11,157 nt of DNA from an uncultured Veillonellaceae bacterium (GTDB taxonomy: Bacteria > Bacillota > Negativicutes > Veillonellales > Megasphaeraceae): the NCBI GenBank assembly GCA_900546795.1, contig UREG01000052.1, positions 1 through 11,157 on the forward strand, written 5' to 3'. Position 1 is the stretch's first letter, and the number at the start of each line of letters is the position of its first letter. Shown here in pieces: positions 1 through 6,361 of the stretch. The position numbers and the translations under genes are program-made. The notes under the pieces are model-generated. The model had not been told where the DNA came from. It saw only the letters and a list, made by a program, of their open reading frames with translations, and ran no database searches.

Positions 1-1
1 C

Positions 2-595
2 GATCAGGCGATTCTGGTACCGATAGAATCGGTATGGGATGCGCATCATAGAGAAAAAGGAAAAGAAGAAGTTACGGCTATTATGATTAAACCCAAAGGC
101 TATAAAGAAGCCTTGCAGCTGTATCAGGCGTTTCAAAAACGACAGGACAGCCAAATGGTATTTCCGGCTCAAGTCATTGTACGATTGTTCAGTATGATGG
201 GGCAGGGGGAAAAAATATGGACGATCATCAGCGCCGCTGCTATCGTGATGACGGTGATGGTAGTCATGCTGGTCACATACTGGTCCGGACTGTACCGGCT
301 CCGTGAATTGGCGATCATCAAAGCGCTGGGCGGTTCTGCCCGGCAGATGATGCTGGCGATTATAGCAGAAAATAGTTTAATTATTTGGCTGGGAGCATGC
401 TGCGGCTGGCTGCTCGGCGAGGGAATATATTGGCTGGCGCGAAAAGAGCTCATGACACAGACTGCGGTTACAATGGGATTTGGCTTGGACTGGGCAGCGC
501 TGGCTGCAGCGGCAGGAACCGCGGTGCTGGGAATTGCCGGTGCCATGATTCCTGCCTGGGTGCTGAGCCGCAGAGAGATCAGCCGGTATCTGTAA
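2..595 (+). CDS. FtsX/MacB-family ABC transporter permease, C-terminal part (5' end outside window)
   Basis: The reading frame is open from base 2, so the true start lies upstream and an internal Met at 83 should not be taken as the start. About 197 residues are visible. The first ~60 look like the end of an extracytoplasmic domain. Three hydrophobic segments follow, as in the C-terminal FtsX domain of MacB/LolCE-type permeases: one starting at IWTIISAA (about 220-290), one at about 340-440, and one at about 490-570. After the first segment comes RELAIIKALGG, the cytoplasmic coupling motif typical of this family. The protein ends in a short basic tail (SRREISRYL). No ATPase domain is visible; an ABC ATPase partner would be expected upstream. 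The substrate cannot be told from this fragment: lipoprotein, peptide or antimicrobial export are all possible. The family call is firm; the function is not. Confidence 0.85.
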   Translation, partial: DQAILVPIESVWDAHHREKGKEEVTAIMIKPKGYKEALQLYQAFQKRQDSQMVFPAQVIVRLFSMMGQGEKIWTIISAAAIVMTVMVVMLVTYWSGLYRLRELAIIKALGGSARQMMLAIIAENSLIIWLGACCGWLLGEGIYWLARKELMTQTAVTMGFGLDWAALAAAAGTAVLGIAGAMIPAWVLSRREISRYL

Positions 596-616
596 ATAGG
601 GAGTAAACTATAAATA

Positions 617-655
617 AAAAAAGTCTGAATTTGTTATAAAAATTCAGACTTTTTT
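617..655. terminator. Bidirectional intrinsic terminator between convergent permease and xth genes
   Basis: A perfect 16-bp stem pairs 617-632 with 640-655 around a 7-nt loop (633-639). The core is GTCTGAATTT / AAATTCAGAC, flanked by six A on the left and six T on the right, so a U-tract follows the hairpin on either strand. It starts 21 nt after the permease stop and lies 13 nt beyond the xth stop. It therefore probably ends both converging transcripts. Confidence 0.9.
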
Positions 656-668
656 GCGTTTTTTGCTG

Positions 669-1421
669 TTAAAAAATATCCAATTCTACTGGACAATGAT
701 CGCTGCCGAAGATTTGATGATGGATTTTGGCTTCTTTGATTTCCGCTTCTAAACGGCTGGAGGTAATGAAATAGTCGATACGCCACCCGGCATTGCGTTC
801 CCGAGCTTTAAAACGATAGCTCCACCAGGAATAGATCTCTTTTGCATTTGGATAAAGATACCGGAAGGTATCGGTAAAGCCTGCGGATAATAAATTGGTC
901 ATCTGCGCCCGCTCTTCGTCGCTGAATCCGGCGTTTTTACGGTTGGCTGCCGGGTTCTTAAGGTCTATTTCGCAGTGCGCAACGTTCAGATCCCCGCAGA
1001 GAACTACCGGTTTCTTTTTATCCAGGGCTTGAAGATAAGCGCGGAAATCATCTTCCCATGCCATGCGGTATGGAAGGCGGGCCAGTTCATTTTGGCTGTT
1101 TGGCGTATAGCAGGTCACGAAATAAAATTGTTCAAATTCCAATGTGATGACGCGTCCCTCTTGGTCATGTTCTTCAATTCCCAGACCATAGGATACGGAA
1201 AGAGGTTCAGTTTTAGTGAAGACCGCGGTTCCGCTGTATCCTTTTTTTACGGCATAATTCCAGTACTGATGATAGCCGGGAAGATCCATTTCAATTTGCC
1301 CTGCCTGCAGTTTCGTTTCCTGCAGCGCGAAAATATCGGCGTCTAATTCCTGAAAGATATCCATAAATCCTTTTCCCATTACGGCGCGGAGACCGTTTAC
1401 GTTCCAAGAAATAAATTTCAT
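669..1421 (-). CDS. xth: Exodeoxyribonuclease III (AP endonuclease, ExoA/Xth family)
   Basis: A 250-residue Mg2+-dependent DNA repair nuclease of the exonuclease/endonuclease/phosphatase fold. It is predicted to cut 5' of abasic sites and to trim 3' blocking groups in cytoplasmic base-excision repair. Family landmarks are all present: WNVNG with Asn7 near the N-terminus, LQETK with the metal ligand Glu35, CYTPN with the catalytic Tyr105, GDLNVAH with Asp144 and Asn146, WRIDYF near the C-terminus, and the terminal GSDHCPV with the Asp241-His242 pair. Length is normal for the ExoA/XthA branch. The start at 1421 is supported by AAGGAGG (complement of 1430-1436) 8 nt upstream. The gene is monocistronic, convergent with the permease and divergent from the ACT-domain gene. 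No key residue is missing. Confidence 0.97.
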   Translation of the reverse strand: MKFISWNVNGLRAVMGKGFMDIFQELDADIFALQETKLQAGQIEMDLPGYHQYWNYAVKKGYSGTAVFTKTEPLSVSYGLGIEEHDQEGRVITLEFEQFYFVTCYTPNSQNELARLPYRMAWEDDFRAYLQALDKKKPVVLCGDLNVAHCEIDLKNPAANRKNAGFSDEERAQMTNLLSAGFTDTFRYLYPNAKEIYSWWSYRFKARERNAGWRIDYFITSSRLEAEIKEAKIHHQIFGSDHCPVELDIF

Positions 1422-1441
1422 ATGTTGTTCCTCCTTTATAT

Positions 1442-1465
1442 GGATAGTATACGGTATATCAATCC
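1442..1465. promoter_or_regulatory. Possible operator: imperfect palindrome overlapping a candidate xth -10
   Basis: GGAT (1442-1445) and TATAC (1448-1452) mirror GTATA (1454-1458) and ATCC (1462-1465), giving an imperfect 24-bp inverted repeat centred near 1453. On the minus strand TATACT (complement of 1446-1451) lies inside it and could serve as the xth -10, though no good -35 is seen at normal spacing. AT-rich palindromes of this size can occur by chance, so this is only a candidate. Confidence 0.3.
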
Positions 1466-1534
1466 TTAGAGATTATTGTAATAAAACCAAAAGGACTTGT
1501 CAAAGCGGCAGATATATCCATTCTGCTGAATCCG

Positions 1535-1543
1535 TGCTATAAT
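1535..1543 (+). promoter_or_regulatory. Extended -10 promoter for the ACT-domain gene run
   Basis: TGC followed by a perfect TATAAT (1538-1543) forms an extended -10 element. The -35 position is poor (TATCCA at 1515-1520, 17-bp spacer), which is common for extended -10 promoters. Transcription would start near 1550, giving a leader of about 43 nt before the ATG at 1593. A TTGTCA at 1497-1502 is too far upstream to pair with this -10. Confidence 0.6.
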
Positions 1544-1592
1544 AAAGTGCATATTGATAAAATATCTGTATAGGAACAAGGAGTGTAGAGAT

Positions 1593-1865
1593 ATGAAAGT
1601 TGTCATCACGGTAGTAGGCGTTGACCGGACAGGTATCATTGCTACGGTGAGTAATGTAATGGCTCAGTGCAATGTAAATATTTTAGATATCAATCAGACG
1701 ATTGTAGATGATTTTTTCCACATGGTTATGGTGGTAGATATGAGCCAGGCTTCTGTAGATCTTAGCGGCTTACAGGATATCCTGAAAGAAAAAGGGGAAG
1801 CGATCGGCGTAGAAATTCGGGCGCAGCATGCGGATATTTTCTATGCGATGCATCGTGTAGGCTAA
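1593..1865 (+). CDS. ACT-domain protein, UPF0237 family
   Basis: A 90-residue protein consisting of a single ACT-type ligand-binding domain. It opens with MKVVITVVGVDRTGIIATVS, the beta strand plus DRxGI turn typical of ACT domains that bind amino acids or other small effectors. Next come NVNILDINQTIVDDFFHMVMVVD (helix-to-strand transition) and a C-terminal helix and strand. The ATG at 1593 is preferred because AAGGAG (1578-1583) lies 9 nt upstream. An in-frame ATG at 1554 would fall almost at the predicted transcription start and has no ribosome binding site. The gene is 11 nt from the UPF0210 gene. The two families are known neighbours in other Firmicutes, so this protein may sense a ligand for its partner. 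The ligand is unknown and cytoplasmic location is inferred. Confidence 0.9.
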   Translation: MKVVITVVGVDRTGIIATVSNVMAQCNVNILDINQTIVDDFFHMVMVVDMSQASVDLSGLQDILKEKGEAIGVEIRAQHADIFYAMHRVG

Positions 1866-1876
1866 GAGGTGATAGG

Positions 1877-3235
1877 ATGCTGACGATTCAAGACGTATTA
1901 GAAACAAACCGTATGATACAGAAAAACAATCTGGACGTGCGGACAATCACAATGGGGATCAGCCTGCGGGACTGCGCTTCTTCTGACGGCAAAACGCTGT
2001 GTACGAAAATTTATGATAAAATTACAAAATATGGGGAAAATCTGGTGCAGACCGGTAATGAAATCGGCCGGGAATACGGCGTGCCGATTATCAATAAACG
2101 AGTTTCGGTTACCCCTATCTCCATTGTTGCAGAGAGCAGCGACTTAACATCGTATGTACCGGTGGCACAGGCGCTGGACAAGGCGGCTAAAGAAATCGGG
2201 ATTGATTTTATCGGCGGGTTTTCCGCACTTGCAGAAAGCGGTTATACAAAAGGAGATGAACGGCTGATTGCTTCTATTCCAGAAGCGCTGGCGGTTACGG
2301 ATTTAGTATGCAGCTCTGTAGCGGTAGGCTCTACGAAAGCCGGCATCAATATGGATGCCGTTCGGGAAATGGGGCTTGTTATCAAGGAAACGGCACGGCT
2401 GACGGCGGATAACGATGCGTTTGGCTGCGCGAAGCTCGTAGTATTTTGCAATCCTGTGGAAGATAATCCGTTCATGGCGGGAGCATTTCATGGGGTAACG
2501 CAGGGCGAAGCCGTGGTCAGTGTCGGCGTCAGCGGGCCGGGTGTAGTTAAGCATGCGTTAGAAAGCGTAAAAGGCCAGCCGTTTGACGTAGTAGCGGAAA
2601 CGATTAAGAAAACGGCGTTTAAAATCACCCGGGTTGGTCAGCTCGTTGCGCAGGAAGCGGCAAAACGGCTGCAGGTACCTTTTGGCATTATTGATTTGTC
2701 TCTGGCGCCGACTCCGGCGATTGGAGACAGCGTAGCTCATATTTTAGAAGAAATGGGATTGGAAAGCTGCGGTACTCATGGTACGACGGCGGCGCTGGCG
2801 CTTCTGAATGATGCGGTCAAAAAAGGCGGCTTGATGGCTTCGAGCCGAGTAGGCGGATTGAGCGGCGCGTTTATTCCGGTCAGTGAAGACAAAGGCATGA
2901 TAGATGCAGCCGCCTGCGGCAGCCTGAGCTTGGAAAAGTTGGAAGCGATGACTTGTGTATGTTCCGTAGGGCTTGATATGATCGCAGTTCCGGGAGATAC
3001 GTCGGCAGCTGCGATATCGGCGATTATTGCCGATGAAGCCGCGATTGGGATGATCAACAATAAAACGACGGCAGTTCGGCTGATTCCTGTTCCGGGAAAA
3101 ACCGTCGGAGACGTAGTGGAATTTGGCGGCTTATTGGGGTATTGCCCGATTATGAAGGTGAATGCGTTCAGCAGTGAAGCCTTCATTGCCCGCGGAGGAC
3201 GCATACCGGCGCCTGTACGCAGCCTGACAAACTAA
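1877..3235 (+). CDS. UPF0210 / DUF711 'PFL family' protein of unknown function
   Basis: A 452-residue soluble protein of the UPF0210 (DUF711) family. Databases often name it 'PFL family protein' because of a fold resemblance to pyruvate formate-lyase. Family-like segments include RDCASSDG (31-38), GVSGPGVVKHA (217-227), PTPAIGDSVA (279-288), GTHGTTAA (299-306), GLDMIAVPGDT (365-375) and the C-terminal ARGGRIPAPVRSL (438-450). No obvious glycyl-radical signature of the true PFL type was seen, so formate-lyase activity should not be assumed. The start at 1877 follows AGAGGTGA with about 5 nt spacing. The gene is translated directly after the ACT-domain gene and is probably co-transcribed with it. 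Length is normal for the family. The biochemical role is unknown. Confidence 0.9.
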   Translation: MLTIQDVLETNRMIQKNNLDVRTITMGISLRDCASSDGKTLCTKIYDKITKYGENLVQTGNEIGREYGVPIINKRVSVTPISIVAESSDLTSYVPVAQALDKAAKEIGIDFIGGFSALAESGYTKGDERLIASIPEALAVTDLVCSSVAVGSTKAGINMDAVREMGLVIKETARLTADNDAFGCAKLVVFCNPVEDNPFMAGAFHGVTQGEAVVSVGVSGPGVVKHALESVKGQPFDVVAETIKKTAFKITRVGQLVAQEAAKRLQVPFGIIDLSLAPTPAIGDSVAHILEEMGLESCGTHGTTAALALLNDAVKKGGLMASSRVGGLSGAFIPVSEDKGMIDAAACGSLSLEKLEAMTCVCSVGLDMIAVPGDTSAAAISAIIADEAAIGMINNKTTAVRLIPVPGKTVGDVVEFGGLLGYCPIMKVNAFSSEAFIARGGRIPAPVRSLTN

Positions 3236-3267
3236 ACGAAAGAAAAGGCTGAGGTGGGAGGTATCGT

Positions 3268-4284
3268 ATGCTAACATATATAATAGTATTCGCGGCTGCC
3301 CTGTTTATATCGTATATATTGACCCCGGCAGTAAAAAAACTGGCGTTTAAAGTGGGCGCTGTCGATCGGCCGGATGCGAGGAAAGTACATGATCATTTGA
3401 TTCCGCGCCTGGGCGGCTTGGCGATTTATCTGGGCATGGTCGGCGCGGTGCTGTTGCTGATGGATTTGACGAGAGAGATTATCGGCCTGCTGCTTGGCTG
3501 CACGGCTATCGTTATTGTCGGAATATGGGACGATATATGCCAAATACCGGCAAAGGTCAAGCTGGCCGGACAAATCACAGCGGCGCTGGTGTTGGTGGCT
3601 TTTGGCATTCAGATCGATTGGCTGACCAATCCTTTTGACGGGATTCTGTATTTGGACTGGTATATATCGATTCCGCTGACTGTATTTTGGATCATTGGAT
3701 TTACAAATACAGTGAACTTGATAGACGGATTAGACGGATTGGCTGCCGGCGTGTCCATCATTGCTTCGATTTCGGTATTTTTAATGGCGATTCACATGCA
3801 TCAGACCGATTCGGCTATGATTACGCTGGCGCTGGCGGGAGCGGCATTTGGTTTCTTGCAATATAATTTCAATCCGGCCAAAATCTTTATGGGAGATACG
3901 GGAAGCATGCTTCTTGGGTATACGTTGGCGGCGGTATCCATTATGGGAGTGGTGAAAACGGCGGCAACGATTGCGCTGGTCGTTCCTGTAATAGCCCTGG
4001 GACTTCCCATTTTGGACACGGTCTTTGCTATCGTGCGGCGCAAGATGAGCGGAGTGCCGATATTCCAGCCGGATAAAGGGCATTTGCATCACCGGCTGCT
4101 TGCCATGGGGATGAGTCAGAAACAGGCGGTTCTTGCTATGTACTGCATCAGTGTATTTTTAGGCGCGGTAGCCTTGCTGGTGGCCAGCGTCAACTATCAG
4201 GTAGGGACCGTTGTGGTATTAGCCGTATTGGCTGCCGGTATTTATATGGCAAGAAAGCTGGGTATATTGACGGTGAAAAAATAA
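3268..4284 (+). CDS. wecA: Polyprenyl-phosphate N-acetylglucosaminyl-1-phosphate transferase (WecA/TagO, MraY-like)
   Basis: A 338-residue integral membrane enzyme with about ten hydrophobic helices. Family members transfer GlcNAc-1-phosphate from UDP-GlcNAc to undecaprenyl phosphate, starting a surface polysaccharide or teichoic/linkage unit at the inner face of the cytoplasmic membrane. Diagnostic motifs appear in order: DRPDARKVH (33-41) followed by PRLGG; the Mg2+-associated Asp pair in WDD (87-89); NTVNLIDGLDGL (147-158); the NPAKIFMGDTGS loop (202-213); and PDKGHLHHRL (268-277), the HxHHR motif separating WecA/TagO from MraY. The start follows GGGAGGT (3256-3262). It lies 32 nt after the UPF0210 gene and 31 nt before wecB, whose enzyme consumes the same UDP-GlcNAc. 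This supports an envelope-sugar role. TagO or RgpG would be equally fair names. Confidence 0.92.
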   Translation: MLTYIIVFAAALFISYILTPAVKKLAFKVGAVDRPDARKVHDHLIPRLGGLAIYLGMVGAVLLLMDLTREIIGLLLGCTAIVIVGIWDDICQIPAKVKLAGQITAALVLVAFGIQIDWLTNPFDGILYLDWYISIPLTVFWIIGFTNTVNLIDGLDGLAAGVSIIASISVFLMAIHMHQTDSAMITLALAGAAFGFLQYNFNPAKIFMGDTGSMLLGYTLAAVSIMGVVKTAATIALVVPVIALGLPILDTVFAIVRRKMSGVPIFQPDKGHLHHRLLAMGMSQKQAVLAMYCISVFLGAVALLVASVNYQVGTVVVLAVLAAGIYMARKLGILTVKK

Positions 4285-4301
4285 CGCGGCCATATATAGT
4301 A

Positions 4302-4309
4302 TTGAGGTG
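4302..4309 (+). promoter_or_regulatory. Ribosome binding site that sets the wecB start
   Basis: TTGAGGTG at 4302-4309 sits 6 nt before the ATG at 4316. An in-frame GTG at 4307 lies inside this site and so is unlikely to be the start. Confidence 0.7.
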
Positions 4310-4315
4310 AATAGA

Positions 4316-5476
4316 ATGATAAAGGTAATGACCGTTTTTGGCACGCGGCCGGAAGCTATTAAAATGGCGCCGGTCGTACTGGAATTGAAGAAACATGCGG
4401 ATAAAATACAGACGATTGTAGCAGTGACCGCACAGCATCGGGAAATGCTCGATCAAGTGCTTCATTTATTCCATATCACGCCGGACTATGATTTAGATAT
4501 CATGGCAGAAGGGCAAACACTGTACGATATTACAACAAGAGCGCTTTTAGGATTAAAAGAAGTGCTGGAAAAGGAAAAACCGGATATCGTATTGGTTCAC
4601 GGCGATACGACGACGACATTTGCCGGTGCACTGGCCTCTTATTATCAGCAGATTCCCGTAGGCCATGTGGAAGCGGGACTGCGTACAGGAAATATCTATT
4701 CGCCATTCCCGGAAGAAATGAACCGCAAACTGACGGGCGCGATTGCCGCTTTGCATTTTTCGCCTACCGATTCCTCAAAAGCGAATTTGCAGCGGGAAAA
4801 TATAGCAGATGATACTATCTATGTAACGGGAAATACTGTGATTGACGCGTTGATGAATACCGTTAAAGAAGAGTATCCGTTTGAAGAGGAAGAACTTCGT
4901 TCGATTCACTATACCGAGAAAAAAGTAATTTTGGTAACGACGCACCGCCGGGAAAATTTGGGAGAACCGATGCGGCATGTATATCAGGCCTTGCGCCGGA
5001 TCGTTGAAGAATACCCGGAAACGGAAATCGCATTCCCGGTGCATAAGAATCCAAAAGTGCGGCAGGTAGTGGCAGAAGAGCTGGAAGGAATGGAGCGGAT
5101 TCATCTGATCGATCCCTTGGATTACGAACCGTTTGCTAATTTAATTGCCCGCAGCTATCTGGTGCTGACCGATTCCGGCGGGATACAGGAAGAAGCGCCG
5201 TCGCTGGGAAAACCGGTACTGGTGCTGCGTGATACGACGGAACGGCCGGAAGCGGTAACCGCGGGAACGGTCAAACTTATTGGTACGGAAAAAGAACGGG
5301 TATATGAAGAAACAAAGCGGCTGCTGGAAGATGAAGCGGAATACAAACGAATGAGCAATGCCGTGAATCCGTATGGAGATGGGAAAGCGTCTGAACGTAT
5401 CGTTACGGCAATTCTTCACGTCTTTGGCGGGGAAGAAGCGGTACCGGAAAACTTCACTCCTATAAAAAATCATTAG
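4316..5476 (+). CDS. wecB: UDP-N-acetylglucosamine 2-epimerase, non-hydrolysing
   Basis: A 386-residue cytoplasmic enzyme with a GT-B-type fold. It interconverts UDP-GlcNAc and UDP-ManNAc, the donor for ManNAc-containing surface polymers. Typical residues are visible: GTRPEAIKMAP (9-19, Arg11 and Lys16), HGDTTT with Asp97, HVEAGLRTG with Glu119, FPEEMNRK with Glu133 and Arg137, THRREN with His210, PVHKNP (241-246), and the UDP-binding TDSGGIQEEA (285-294) followed by RDTTERPEA. These match the non-hydrolysing WecB/MnaA group, and the length is usual for it. The chosen ATG has a well-placed ribosome binding site; a GTG at 4307 would add three residues. It lies directly behind the WecA-like gene and the pair probably works in one envelope pathway. 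No clear hairpin terminator follows it. Confidence 0.96.
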   Translation: MIKVMTVFGTRPEAIKMAPVVLELKKHADKIQTIVAVTAQHREMLDQVLHLFHITPDYDLDIMAEGQTLYDITTRALLGLKEVLEKEKPDIVLVHGDTTTTFAGALASYYQQIPVGHVEAGLRTGNIYSPFPEEMNRKLTGAIAALHFSPTDSSKANLQRENIADDTIYVTGNTVIDALMNTVKEEYPFEEEELRSIHYTEKKVILVTTHRRENLGEPMRHVYQALRRIVEEYPETEIAFPVHKNPKVRQVVAEELEGMERIHLIDPLDYEPFANLIARSYLVLTDSGGIQEEAPSLGKPVLVLRDTTERPEAVTAGTVKLIGTEKERVYEETKRLLEDEAEYKRMSNAVNPYGDGKASERIVTAILHVFGGEEAVPENFTPIKNH

Positions 5477-5593
5477 AAAGTTTTGAAAAGGAGATTATAT
5501 CTATATTATTTAATTATTAAATCGTTTGGATAAAATTTTATTATTACAAAAAGGCATAGAAAGTGTTGTACTATTAGAAAAAAGAATTTTAAG

Positions 5594-5599
5594 TATAAT
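5594..5599 (+). promoter_or_regulatory. Candidate -10 element (TATAAT) for the atp operon
   Basis: A perfect TATAAT lies at 5594-5599. The best nearby -35-like box, TTGTAC at 5566-5571, is 22 bp away, which is longer than usual. In such AT-rich DNA chance matches are expected, so this is an alternative to the extended -10 at 5609. Confidence 0.3.
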
Positions 5600-5608
5600 T
5601 GGTTTTAA

Positions 5609-5617
5609 TGGTACAAT
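5609..5617 (+). promoter_or_regulatory. Candidate extended -10 promoter for the atp operon
   Basis: TGG followed by TACAAT (5612-5617, five of six consensus) forms an extended -10 element; no good -35 is visible at 17 bp. Transcription would begin near 5624, leaving a leader of about 113 nt before atpZ. Confidence 0.4.
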
Positions 5618-5736
5618 ATGAGTAAGTCCTATATAGATAATAAAATTGAATCGTTGGAATAAAAAGGATAATAAGAAGGAACAATTTCACTTTTGTAGAA
5701 ATGTATAGATATCCTTGGTAAAACGGAGGGGCTAAG

Positions 5737-5958
5737 ATGAAGCAGAAGAGCGAAGGCGGCAGATCGGTCTGGCAAATTCTGGCATTTGCTTCCACTTTGG
5801 GGATGAGCTTATTCGGCTCTATTTTGACCGGAGTGATTCTTGGCCGCGGAGCAGATTATTATCTGGGGACGGCTCCTTGGGGACTGCTCGGTTTTTCGTT
5901 ATTAGGAGCGCTGGCTGGTTTGTGGGGATTGTACAAAAAAGCCGTAAATAAAGAATGA
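5737..5958 (+). CDS. atpZ: AtpZ/AtpI family protein (small Fo accessory membrane protein)
   Basis: A 73-residue protein with two membrane segments (about 12-35 and 48-66) and charged ends. The connecting loop, GRGADYYLGTAPWG (36-49), is the pattern of the 'ATPase gene 1' (AtpZ) family. In other bacteria these proteins are encoded at the head of atp operons and have been linked to ATP synthase assembly or to Mg2+/Ca2+ supply; the exact job here is inferred. The ATG follows GGAGG (5725-5729) by 7 nt. It is the first gene of the operon, 12 nt before the AtpI start chosen here. Confidence 0.85.
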   Translation: MKQKSEGGRSVWQILAFASTLGMSLFGSILTGVILGRGADYYLGTAPWGLLGFSLLGALAGLWGLYKKAVNKE

Positions 5959-5965
5959 AAGGTGA
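5958..5965 (+). promoter_or_regulatory. Ribosome binding site favouring a GTG start for atpI
   Basis: AAAGGTGA, spanning the atpZ stop codon, lies 5 nt before the GTG at 5971. The in-frame GTG at 5962 falls inside it, and an ATG at 5966 is out of frame. Confidence 0.5.
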
Positions 5966-5970
5966 ATGAA

Positions 5971-6345
5971 GTGTACCGCTATATAACATTTGTAAAACAA
6001 ATAATAAGACGGTTAGTTGTCTTTACAATGGCTATAGCGGTATTTTTATTATTCTTTTTTCCTCACTATACATTAGGTTGGCTGGCCGGAAACGGCATTA
6101 ATCTAATATATTTCTGGATGCTGGCAAAGCGGGTCCATACTGTAAAAGACCTTGAACCGGAACGGGGAGTGCGCATGATCCAGGCAAGTTCTTTGCTGAG
6201 ATTTATTGCCATTGTTTTGTTTCTTATCGTCGTTCTCCAAATTCCTGCAATTCATTTTGGAGCGACGGTAGCGGGGATTTTGTCCATGAAACTTCTTGTT
6301 GTGGGCAGTGTGTTTTACGATTGGTTCCGTAAGAAATCTTTGTAA
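5971..6345 (+). CDS. atpI: ATP synthase subunit I (AtpI)
   Basis: A 124-residue, very hydrophobic protein with four predicted membrane helices (about 15-31, 34-52, 74-92 and 95-116) and a basic loop between helices 2 and 3. It ends in WFRKKSL. This layout and the position directly before atpB fit the ATP synthase I-chain family, whose members help assemble the c ring in studied species. Sequence conservation in this family is low, so the call rests on topology and operon position. The start is uncertain: GTG at 5971 is better spaced from the ribosome binding site, while GTG at 5962 would add three residues. The stop is 16 nt upstream of atpB. Confidence 0.8.
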   Translation: MYRYITFVKQIIRRLVVFTMAIAVFLLFFFPHYTLGWLAGNGINLIYFWMLAKRVHTVKDLEPERGVRMIQASSLLRFIAIVLFLIVVLQIPAIHFGATVAGILSMKLLVVGSVFYDWFRKKSL

Positions 6346-6346
6346 G

Positions 6347-6356
6347 AAAGGAGGTG
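6347..6356 (+). promoter_or_regulatory. Ribosome binding site setting the atpB start
   Basis: AAAGGAGGTG is a near-perfect anti-16S match, about 5 nt before the ATG at 6362. It rules out a start at an upstream in-frame ATG (6296), which would overlap atpI by 50 nt. An ATG at 6358 is in another frame. Confidence 0.85.
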
Positions 6357-6361
6357 GATGT

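Larger units (their letters stand above)
5477..5736. other. AT-rich intergenic leader between wecB and the atp operon
   Basis: This 260-nt stretch has no convincing gene. Positions 5521-5700 contain only about 42 G+C in 180 bases, far below the flanking genes. No strong terminator hairpin for wecB was found; TAAAATTTTA (5531-5540) and TTTAATTATTAAA (5508-5520) are short AT palindromes only. Several -10-like elements are present, so this is the likely promoter region of the ATP synthase operon. Confidence 0.8.

Noticed and set aside
169..546. Long minus-strand open frame opposite the permease gene
   Set aside because: It mirrors the codon pattern of the plus-strand membrane protein, has low-complexity Ala/Ser composition, and no recognisable domain. 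Similar antisense frames opposite other genes here were rejected on the same grounds.
1554..1592. Upstream in-frame ATG that would extend the ACT-domain protein by 13 residues
   Set aside because: It lies about 4 nt from the predicted transcription start, has no ribosome binding site, and the added residues do not belong to the ACT fold.
5484..5520. AAAAGGAG followed by AT-rich sequence after wecB, resembling a ribosome binding site for a small gene
   Set aside because: No ATG, GTG or TTG at proper spacing, and stop codons occur at once.
5508..5540. AT palindromes after wecB (TTTAATTATTAAA and TAAAATTTTA) as a terminator
   Set aside because: The stems are short, contain no G-C pairs and lack a following U-tract, so they are too weak.
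6296..6361. N-terminal extension of subunit a by 22 residues
   Set aside because: It would overlap atpI coding sequence, while a near-perfect ribosome binding site sits just before the ATG at 6362.
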